From Shewanella polaris (GTDB lineage Bacteria > Pseudomonadota > Gammaproteobacteria > Enterobacterales > Shewanellaceae), in NCBI RefSeq assembly GCF_006385555.1, contig NZ_CP041036.1, positions 1,984,001 to 2,048,000 on the forward strand: a DNA stretch of 64,000 nucleotides. The letters run 5' to 3'. This document shows positions 57,576 through 64,000 of this stretch, in pieces. Positions within the stretch are counted from its first letter, which is position 1; each line of letters begins with the position of its first letter. The notes under the pieces were generated by a model that did not search any database, was not told the DNA's origin, and saw only the letters and a list, made by a program, of their open reading frames with translations. Both the position numbers and the translations under genes were made by a program.

Positions 57576-59528
57576 ATGATCTCTAGGAAAACTACTTTTA
57601 AACTTTCAACTGTAACCTTGGCTATTGGACTTTGTTTTACAGTACAGGCTGATGAAATTAGCCGTGATCCTTTACTTAATATCAATGAAGTCATTGTTGT
57701 TCATGGTGACGGTGGTCAACCCAGAGATATGGCTACGACTCATTGGAGCATCAATGATGAAGAGATCCGAGCTTCAGGAGCCCAAACGTTAGAACAAGTT
57801 CTAAAGAATGTGCCCGGGGTTTACATTCGTGTGGGCGGAGATGGTACACCAAGAGTTGATATCCGAGGTTTTAAGAGTCGTCATGTCACATTACTTGTTA
57901 ATGGTGTGCCAATGAGCAGTGCCGGTGACGGGCAATTTAATCCTAGCGTTATTCCTACCAGCCAAATTGCATCAATAGAAGTATCTGTTGGACCAACTTC
58001 GGTACTTTATGGACCAAGTGGTGCTGGTGGTGTTATCAATATTATTACAAAGCAGGGTAGCACAGCTCCATCTTTGTCAGGTCGCCTAGAATCGGGTGAA
58101 AACGACACCTTTAATGGTGATATTAGTGCCGCTGGTTCAGGTGATGATTGGCAGGGGTTAATGAGTGTAAGTCGACAACAAACTGATGCTTACCCAATGT
58201 CAGATGATTTTGAAGCTACAGAATATCAAGACGATAACTTGCGTGAAAATTCAGATAAAGAAGTTACCAATGTTTATGCTCAAGGAAGTTATTGGTTATC
58301 TGACAAAACCCAACTTATTACCAATATGGCATTTCGTAATGGCGATTGGGGCAAACCGTCTCGCGATGGTACAGGTACTGGAAGTGTGAAGTTTGAACGT
58401 GTTGATGATTTTGATGAACATACTTTACAGTTAGGTCTAGCTCATGAATTTAACGATACTTTTATTATTCGTGGCTTTGGTTATCACAATCAAACCGATA
58501 TGTTAGAAGCGTCTTACAAAGATGAAACCTACCTAGATTTAAAAGAAACCCAAGATAGTAGTTCCGTAGTACAAGGTATTAATTTACAGCTGATTACTGA
58601 TTTGAAAAATGTCGGTTTATTGACAACGTCTGTTATTGCGGAAAAACAAAGCTGGGAATCAACGATTGCGATTGATGATCCAGACAACATAGATGATTCT
58701 GCTTGGTTATATACCGCAGCTGCAGAGTATCAATATCATTCTGAACTGCAATACGGTTTTACATTAGGTGCAGCTTTTCATTCCCTAGATAATTCAGACA
58801 GTACTGACGATAACTATTCAGCTATGGCGTCGAGTTATTGGCAAGTTGCCAAAGATTCACGTTTAAGTTTAAGTGTTGCACGTAAAGTCCGTTTCCCATC
58901 GATGGAAAACTTGTATTCATTATCCGCTGGTAATAGTGATTTAGAAGCAGAAGAGTCTAAGCACGTAGAGCTTGGCTTAGAGCAGAATTTACCTGCAGAT
59001 ACTGATTTTTCATTATATGGCTATTACACCGATGCTAAAAATTATATCGCCAAAGATAACGATGATTTTTATCAAAACATGGATCGTTATAAATTTAAAG
59101 GGATTGATTTTCAAATTAATAACAATAGCATTGATAAGTTAGATTTACGTTTTTCATATAGCTATCTTGATTCGGAGGAAATGGACGATGATGATACGTT
59201 AGATTCATTACAGTACCGTCCACGTCACCAACTGCGTTGGCAAGTAAACTATGAGCTTCCATTTGAACTTAAGATGAATATAAATGTAGAGCGTATATTA
59301 GATCAAGTATATGCCGCCAAGGTGAAAATTGATGGTAAAACTCAATATCAACAGCAATCACTTGATAATTATACATTAGTTGATGTGAATTTTGCTTACC
59401 CTCTCATTAATGAGAAGTTAGAGCTATACATACGTTCAACCAACTTGTTAGATGAAAATTATTATCAGAGTGAGTCTTTACCTCAAGCGGGACGTCAGGT
59501 CTTTGTTGGCGTGAACTGGCAGATATAA
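57576..59528 (+). CDS. TonB-dependent receptor of the ECF-linked locus
   Basis: Outer-membrane receptor of 650 residues: signal peptide ending near FTVQA, a TonB-box-like stretch INEVIVVHGDGG, plug domain with LEQVLKNVPGVYIRVGGDGTPRVDIRGF in effect and PTSVLYGPSGAGGVINIITK, then the barrel (ESKHVELGLEQNL) and terminal VFVGVNWQI. Size and plug resemble cobalamin/siderophore and metal receptors more than sugar receptors. The ATPase gene of an ECF transporter begins one base after its stop codon, so it clearly serves that transporter. Substrate is unknown. Confidence 0.92.
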   Translation: MISRKTTFKLSTVTLAIGLCFTVQADEISRDPLLNINEVIVVHGDGGQPRDMATTHWSINDEEIRASGAQTLEQVLKNVPGVYIRVGGDGTPRVDIRGFKSRHVTLLVNGVPMSSAGDGQFNPSVIPTSQIASIEVSVGPTSVLYGPSGAGGVINIITKQGSTAPSLSGRLESGENDTFNGDISAAGSGDDWQGLMSVSRQQTDAYPMSDDFEATEYQDDNLRENSDKEVTNVYAQGSYWLSDKTQLITNMAFRNGDWGKPSRDGTGTGSVKFERVDDFDEHTLQLGLAHEFNDTFIIRGFGYHNQTDMLEASYKDETYLDLKETQDSSSVVQGINLQLITDLKNVGLLTTSVIAEKQSWESTIAIDDPDNIDDSAWLYTAAAEYQYHSELQYGFTLGAAFHSLDNSDSTDDNYSAMASSYWQVAKDSRLSLSVARKVRFPSMENLYSLSAGNSDLEAEESKHVELGLEQNLPADTDFSLYGYYTDAKNYIAKDNDDFYQNMDRYKFKGIDFQINNNSIDKLDLRFSYSYLDSEEMDDDDTLDSLQYRPRHQLRWQVNYELPFELKMNINVERILDQVYAAKVKIDGKTQYQQQSLDNYTLVDVNFAYPLINEKLELYIRSTNLLDENYYQSESLPQAGRQVFVGVNWQI

Positions 59529-59529
59529 G

Positions 59530-60885
59530 ATTAAATTACTTGAGCTAAAGAATGTTAGCGTTAGCTATGGCAGCCATTTACCAAAGGTATTGCAAAATAT
59601 CAACTTGGTGATTAGTCGTGGTCAATGCCATTGCGTGAGCGGTCCAACAGGATCGGGTAAGTCTAGTTTATTAAATTTGCTTGCAGGTGTGCTCAATCAT
59701 CCACATGACGGTGACATTTGGTCTAATCCTCAACTTCTTGCGGGTCTTGTGACTCAAGACCCGCAAACCCAACTATTACGCAATACTGTGGGTGCCGAAG
59801 TGGCATTTACTCTGGAAAATATTGGTGTACCTGCGAAGGACATGTTACCGAAAGTTCAATTAGCGTTAAGACGTGTGGGTTTACATATGCGCCTTGATAC
59901 TAAAGTGAACACTCTTTCGCTTGGTCAAAAATATCGTCTTATAATGGCTTCTCAGTTGGTATGCGAACCTAATTTACTCTTGCTAGATGAGCCTTGGGCA
60001 CAATTAGACGACAAGGGGGTAAGTGAGCTTTTGGCTGTACTGCACAATCTTATCCAAGATGGTATGGCTCTTGTGTTGGTAGAGCACAACCCTCATGCCT
60101 TTGCTGACATTATTCAATATTATTGGCAGTTTGACGACGGGGATTTATCCGAAGGTATTTATAGCATCAACAGTGATCTTAGACCGCAACTCGGTTCGCA
60201 ACAAAAAAGTTGTAGAAAGGAAGAGGAGGAGTTTATAGATGATGTGGTTATTAGTGCTAAAGCGTTTGAATTTAGATTTGATGGCAATCCTAAGTTGTTT
60301 ACCTGTCCACAAGATTTAACATTATATGCAGGAGAAATTGTTAGCTTAATTGGGGATAATGGCTCGGGGAAAACAAGTTTATTGAGGGCATTAGCTGGCG
60401 TACTCAGTTTAAAGAAACGGTTGCCTTTAACTGTCTTAGAACGGACTCCAAAACTTGGGGTTTATGGGGCTGAACTGGGTTTTTTAATGCAAAGACCGAG
60501 TCGACAATTATTTGAAACTAATGTGTTAGCTGAAATGCAATTTAGCTTAAAGCGTTTTGATCTTCCCCAAATTCGTGCGACGGAAATGCTGGAGGAGCTT
60601 GAATTAACTACATTATCTAATTTGTCACCACATACATTGTCATACGGTCAACAGCATATCATTGCCCTTGCATCGTTAGCATGTTTACAACCTAAGTTAT
60701 TGTTATTAGACGATCCTCTGGCGGGAATGGATAAGTTTTACTACAGCAAAGTGTGGTACTTGCTTGAACGTTTGCAATCTCAGGGCTGTACTATTTTACT
60801 CAGTAGTCATAGAAGCATTAAGCATCATGCTATTTCTCGGCAATTTGGCCTGCGTGAAGGTCTGTTACAAGAGGAGAGTATTTAA
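59530..60885 (+). CDS. Duplicated ECF transporter ATPase (EcfA-EcfA' fusion), probable ATT start
   Basis: Two ABC nucleotide-binding domains in one chain of about 451 residues. Domain 1: IKLLELKNVSVSYG with A-loop Tyr, Walker A GPTGSGKSS (about 38-46), signature LSLGQ (about 130), Walker B LLLLDEP. Domain 2: Walker A GDNGSGKTS (about 275), signature LSYGQ, Walker B LLLLDDP with Asp in place of the catalytic Glu. Homology begins right after the receptor stop, yet the only possible start in frame there is ATT at 59530; the first TTG (59590) would remove the first strand and A-loop. A TGA at 59512 rules out an earlier start. Translation is probably coupled to the receptor. Confidence 0.88.
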   Translation: MKLLELKNVSVSYGSHLPKVLQNINLVISRGQCHCVSGPTGSGKSSLLNLLAGVLNHPHDGDIWSNPQLLAGLVTQDPQTQLLRNTVGAEVAFTLENIGVPAKDMLPKVQLALRRVGLHMRLDTKVNTLSLGQKYRLIMASQLVCEPNLLLLDEPWAQLDDKGVSELLAVLHNLIQDGMALVLVEHNPHAFADIIQYYWQFDDGDLSEGIYSINSDLRPQLGSQQKSCRKEEEEFIDDVVISAKAFEFRFDGNPKLFTCPQDLTLYAGEIVSLIGDNGSGKTSLLRALAGVLSLKKRLPLTVLERTPKLGVYGAELGFLMQRPSRQLFETNVLAEMQFSLKRFDLPQIRATEMLEELELTTLSNLSPHTLSYGQQHIIALASLACLQPKLLLLDDPLAGMDKFYYSKVWYLLERLQSQGCTILLSSHRSIKHHAISRQFGLREGLLQEESI

Positions 60886-60898
60886 ATGGGAAATAAAA

Positions 60899-61585
60899 AT
60901 GAAGGCTAGAGGCCGATTGGGTGGTATCCAATGGTTTAATACATGGGGTCCAGAACGTCGGGAAACCGTGAGTTGTGCATTGTCATTACTATTGGTGTGC
61001 GTGCTATCTGCTTGTGCTTTTGTACTACCTACATCTTTATTGTTATTTCTGGTCGGGATCAATGGACTATTAGTCATTCATGGCTTGTTATGTCGCGGTA
61101 ATATATGGGGCGTGGTTAAACTTGCTTTAATCCAACTCATCATCACTTTGGGTTTGTATTTAATGCTCTATGGTATTGGATCATTAATTGATGGTTCTGT
61201 GGTCGTGGTACGCATTGTATTGGCAACCATTCCCAGTTGGTGGCTTTGTATTACTGTTGCACCAGAGCGCATTGGCGAAGTGCTGAGTTCATTTTTACCC
61301 AAAAAATGGGCCTTTGTGGTCGCAGCCTCCTTAAGCTTACTGCCTTATATGTTAGATGAAATCCGCGAGATATATCAGATCCAGTGTCTACGAGGTGCGC
61401 GTATCACACCCAAGGCACTGCGTAACCCCAAAAATTGGTCTGAGCTAGTTTATTGTGTGCTCTTTCCTGCATTGATCCTGTTATTAAAGTTATCACACCA
61501 AATGGCGGTAGCGGCACACAGTCGTCATTTTGGTCAACATCCACGACCAACACATTGGCATTCACCTAGAGAAAACGATGAATAA
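60899..61585 (+). CDS. ECF transporter transmembrane component (EcfT)
   Basis: Inner-membrane scaffold that joins the two ATPase domains to the substrate-binding subunit. The 228 residues show hydrophobic segments at about 27-60, 68-82, 88-112 and 200-215, and the cytoplasmic coupling helix QIQCLRGARITPKALRNPK with the Arg-Gly motif typical of EcfT. The start ATG at 60899 is 14 bases after the ATPase gene; the longer frame begins inside it and lacks support. It overlaps the next gene by eight bases (ATGAATAA). Confidence 0.85.
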   Translation: MKARGRLGGIQWFNTWGPERRETVSCALSLLLVCVLSACAFVLPTSLLLFLVGINGLLVIHGLLCRGNIWGVVKLALIQLIITLGLYLMLYGIGSLIDGSVVVVRIVLATIPSWWLCITVAPERIGEVLSSFLPKKWAFVVAASLSLLPYMLDEIREIYQIQCLRGARITPKALRNPKNWSELVYCVLFPALILLLKLSHQMAVAAHSRHFGQHPRPTHWHSPRENDE

Positions 61586-62117
61586 TAAACGTTCTTTGAG
61601 TCTCCAAGACTCTCTATTTGTGGGCTTTTGTGCCACATTGCTGGTTGCATTAACTGGGTTATTAAGGCTGAATATTGGCTTGTCAGGACATACGATGTTT
61701 TTAACCAGTTTTTTCTATTTAATTTGTTACGGGGTGTTAGGTCGTTTCGGAAGTATTACGGCCTGTGGTGCTATTGCTGGGTTTGTCGCTATGGCTCTAG
61801 GTGTTGGTAAAGGAGGACCTTTGATCCTGTTGAAGTTTATATTACCCGCCATCAGCATGGATTTAGTTGCGCTACTTTTGCCATTAAGTATGAACATTCA
61901 TTGGCGCTGTGTGATTCTAGGAATTTCAGGCTGTATTGCCTGGGCTGGGAAAGTGGCACTGGCTAACATGCTTGCTGGAATGGCACTGGATGTAATGTTC
62001 ATTCAATGGGGTATCAGTATATTGCAAGGCGGTTTCTTTGCCATATTGGGAGCATTATTGGTGCCTCCGGTACTCGCTAGGCTGAAAGCTCATGATTTAC
62101 TAAAAACAGATAGATAA
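61578..62117 (+). CDS. ECF transporter S component-like membrane protein
   Basis: Inner-membrane protein of 179 residues with about six hydrophobic segments, the right size for an S component, the part that binds the substrate. Notable stretches are LNIGLSGHTMFLTSFFYL in the first extracytoplasmic loop and AMALGVGKGGPLILLKFILP. It begins inside the end of the EcfT gene, so the two are translationally coupled. I cannot match it with any known vitamin-specific S component (BioY, ThiT, RibU and others); the substrate is unknown. Confidence 0.8.
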   Translation: MNNKRSLSLQDSLFVGFCATLLVALTGLLRLNIGLSGHTMFLTSFFYLICYGVLGRFGSITACGAIAGFVAMALGVGKGGPLILLKFILPAISMDLVALLLPLSMNIHWRCVILGISGCIAWAGKVALANMLAGMALDVMFIQWGISILQGGFFAILGALLVPPVLARLKAHDLLKTDR

Positions 62118-62251
62118 CGTTAATTTTGGACAAAGAACTGTTTGATATCAAATCAGTGAAACATTCTGATTTCGGCTCCTAAATTTCATCTTTTAGCCCG
62201 AATTAAGAAGAAAAAATACTATAGAGTTATTAACAAAATTCAGGATATAAA

Positions 62252-62989
62252 ATGAAAAACTGGCTGATTTGTATCGACGATACCGATGATATAGGCACTA
62301 AAGGCACTGGTGAAATAGCCGAAGAAATAGCACAAATACTTGCTGAGGTTTCAGGCGGGAAAGTATCTTTTATTACTCGTCATCAGTTGTTTGTGCACCC
62401 TGATATTCCCTATACATCCCACAACAGTGCTATGTGTTTTCATTTGTGTTCACCATTACCACAAGATGAAATTCTTAAGCTTGCAGTCGCTCATTTAGTC
62501 GCTGAATCTGCACCTGCAGCAGACCCTGGGATTGCCATTCTTGACACTGGCTCCGTATTTGATGCATCTGCGCTGATAGACTTTGGCCGTAAAGCTAAAT
62601 CAGAAGTTATCACTAAAGCCACGGCTTATGCATTGGCCGAGCAACAGAACATAAGTTTGACGGAACATGGCGGAACGGGCCAGGGTATTATTGGAGCTTT
62701 AGCCGGATTAGGTTTACGTTTGTTGGGCAATGATGGACGCGTTAAAGGAAAAATTAAACTCGGGCAGTCTGACGAGGTTCCACATGAATTAAGCGTGGCC
62801 GATATTCTTGCTAAAACAGGCCTTGATGCAGTTATGAGCACCGATGAGTATCAACTCAAGCTTGATGAGACGGTCCAACTTAAAGGCAAAGTGAAGGCGG
62901 TTTATCTTAATCATAAGTTCGTATTGTTAGTTAATCGAGACGCTAATGTGTGGTGCAATGCCAGTAAACAAGTTTTACAGCATTATTGA
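62252..62989 (+). CDS. TiaS-like protein with IDDTDD motif (stand-alone kinase-like domain)
   Basis: Cytoplasmic protein of 245 residues beginning MKNWLICIDDTDDIGTKGTGEIAEE. The (I)DDTD motif and following Thr/Gly residues match the N-terminal ATP-using domain of archaeal TiaS, which attaches agmatine to C34 of tRNA-Ile2. The C-terminal part VQLKGKVKAVYLNHKFVLLVNRD resembles a small OB fold. TiaS has about 420 residues with a zinc ribbon at the end; here the ribbon is missing. Bacteria use TilS for this tRNA, so another substrate, perhaps related to the transported compound, is likely. It follows the S component by 134 bases on the same strand. Confidence 0.75.
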   Translation: MKNWLICIDDTDDIGTKGTGEIAEEIAQILAEVSGGKVSFITRHQLFVHPDIPYTSHNSAMCFHLCSPLPQDEILKLAVAHLVAESAPAADPGIAILDTGSVFDASALIDFGRKAKSEVITKATAYALAEQQNISLTEHGGTGQGIIGALAGLGLRLLGNDGRVKGKIKLGQSDEVPHELSVADILAKTGLDAVMSTDEYQLKLDETVQLKGKVKAVYLNHKFVLLVNRDANVWCNASKQVLQHY

Positions 62990-63021
62990 ACAACTATCCT
63001 GACACTCGGGGAGGTATAAAA

Positions 63022-63261
63022 ATGGACCCAATATCAGTTCGAAAGGAATTTGAGCAAAATGGAACCCAATGGATTTTTCGGACGGGATTGGGACAATATG
63101 GCAAGGCTAGAGCAGTGGCACTGCAATGTCATTTTTTTACTGCTGATGATGAAGATGAACAAATTGATGATGAACTGCGTTCTTGTTATAACTGTCAATA
63201 TCGCCGATGGACAATGACTAGCTTTGAATGTGTTGCATTAAATAAAGGTATCATTAAATAA
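63022..63261 (+). CDS. Small cysteine protein, possible zinc-binding partner
   Basis: Unrecognised protein of 79 residues with four cysteines: C36, C55, C58 and C70 (QCHFF, SCYNCQYRRW, FEC), a plausible single zinc or cluster site, and an acidic stretch DDEDEQIDDE before it. The ATG at 63022 follows a strong GGGGAGG; an in-frame TTG at 62986 overlaps the TiaS-like stop but lacks a ribosome site. It is 32 bases after the TiaS-like gene and must be co-transcribed. It could supply the zinc ribbon missing there; that is only an idea. Confidence 0.75.
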   Translation: MDPISVRKEFEQNGTQWIFRTGLGQYGKARAVALQCHFFTADDEDEQIDDELRSCYNCQYRRWTMTSFECVALNKGIIK

Positions 63262-63756
63262 GATAAATGCTGCATTCAATACCATTTGCTTTATTTCAGT
63301 CACCACTATTTTTTTCATTTATTTAAACCACTAATAGAACCCAAATGGCTATTTTTGTAAAACCGAAATAGCCATTTTGATTCAATTGTGTTTGTCTGGA
63401 ATCTCGATTATTTCTTGTTTGTTTATTAAATAGACTAATATTATCTATCAATTTAGTATCTTAACAGTATACATCTGTATCTGAGTTCATTAAGCTTACC
63501 GACCAAGTTTTTGATGCTCCGTTAAACATATCAGCAAAAAATGATGGGTTGGAATGGTAATTTCTCTATTATCGCAGAGCTTTAAAATAAAATTCCAATT
63601 AAATCATTATGAACTAAGCTTGGTTGACAATACATCTGATCTGGTTTTTTTCGAAGTTCTTATTTAATAAATACAACACATTAGGCTACCAATGTCGTTT
63701 AGCCAAGTTTGGTAACATATATTGATAAAATATCATCACATACAAAGGTTTTTACA
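63262..63756. other. Spacer between TonB-ECF locus and chemoreceptor
   Basis: About 495 AT-rich bases with the terminator at 63343-63382 and otherwise nothing recognised apart from the expected chemoreceptor promoter. Confidence 0.45.
63343..63382 (+). terminator. Terminator of the TonB-ECF locus
   Basis: AAATGGCTATTT / AAATAGCCATTT, a perfect 12-bp stem with an 11-base loop, about 80 bases past the last gene of the run. Confidence 0.75.
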
Positions 63757-64000
63757 ATGAGAATAATAAGTCGTTTGTACTTTGGGTTTGCAACTCTACT
63801 GGTAATTATGGTTGGTATAACCTTGTTTGGTTTGGTGAAAATTAGTATCGCAGATAACAATTTAACTAAATTATCAGAGCAATCTGCTGTTGAGCAGCGC
63901 CAAGCGATTAATTTTAGAGGTAGTGTACATGATAGAGCTATTTCAATTCGAGATTCTGTTTTAGTTAATAATAAAGGTTTATCGAAGAAGCATCAGGACG
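63757..64000 (+). CDS. Methyl-accepting chemotaxis protein, N-terminal part
   Basis: Only the first 81 residues are in the window: MRIISRLYFGFATLLVIMVGITLFGLVKI, a membrane helix, followed by a polar helical periplasmic stretch (NLTKLSEQSAVEQRQAINFRGSVHDRAISIRD) typical of four-helix-bundle (4HB) chemoreceptor sensors. Signalling domains lie beyond the right edge, so the call rests on this N-terminal pattern. Confidence 0.8.
   Translation, partial: MRIISRLYFGFATLLVIMVGITLFGLVKISIADNNLTKLSEQSAVEQRQAINFRGSVHDRAISIRDSVLVNNKGLSKKHQD

Overview
The window looks like chromosome of a low-GC marine gammaproteobacterium, most likely Shewanella or a close relative. Grounds, by recognition and not by search: the core block ald / lrp-ftsK-lolA-rarA-crcB-serS, the tusDCBE-yccA block, and a maltodextrin locus with a GH97 SusB-like enzyme, a TonB-dependent receptor (TBDR) and a tryptophan-halogenase-like gene, an arrangement known from Shewanella carbohydrate regulons.

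Layout. (1) 1-3.9 kb and 14.1-26.2 kb: starch/maltodextrin use. An outer-membrane TBDR, a secreted lipoprotein amylase, a cyclomaltodextrinase/neopullulanase-like enzyme, GH97 and GH13 glucosidases, a sugar transporter (cut by the left edge) and a GlcP-like glucose transporter could take starch to glucose across both membranes. Four near-identical 14-bp palindromes (consensus TGMATACGTATKCA) sit before the TBDR, the GH13 glucosidase, the GH97 gene and the transporter, and probably bind one LacI-type regulator encoded outside the window. (2) 4-13.9 kb: separate genes splitting the sugar locus, including a TrmY-like tRNA methyltransferase, a PCMT-erythromycin esterase fusion, a STAS-Usp fusion, a YecH-like protein and a HemN/HemW-like radical SAM protein, plus a TA-flanked MITE. 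(3) 26.4-39 kb: conserved housekeeping genes (rRNA methyltransferase, ald, lrp, ftsK, lolA, rarA, crcB, serS, tusDCBE, yccA) with a second MITE. (4) 39.2-48.9 kb: accessory zone with PunR-like regulator, tRNA-Ser(UGA) followed by tandem repeats that restart from the tRNA 3' end, a possible integron cassette pair (HIT and HNH-like genes with an attC-like site), class 1A pyrD, a YeeE/YedE transporter, and several decayed RAYT transposase fragments. (5) 48.9-53.8 kb: AhpD-like, DUF6781-like and UbiB-family genes, then a Cache chemoreceptor. (6) 54-56.5 kb: minus-strand operon of VTC-type polyphosphate polymerase domain protein, DUF4956 membrane protein and an OprO/P-like porin. (7) 57.6-63.3 kb: a plus-strand run of TBDR, fused double ECF ATPase, EcfT, S component, a TiaS-like IDDTDD protein and a small cysteine protein. 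A second chemoreceptor is cut by the right edge.

The strongest candidate for an undescribed system is the last run (57.6-63.3 kb): a two-membrane uptake path for an unidentified scarce nutrient tied to a stand-alone TiaS-like ATP-using domain and a possible zinc-binding partner. The ATPase gene seems to start at ATT, one base after the TBDR stop. The VTC/DUF4956/porin operon is second. All names come from reading translated motifs; no database search was possible.
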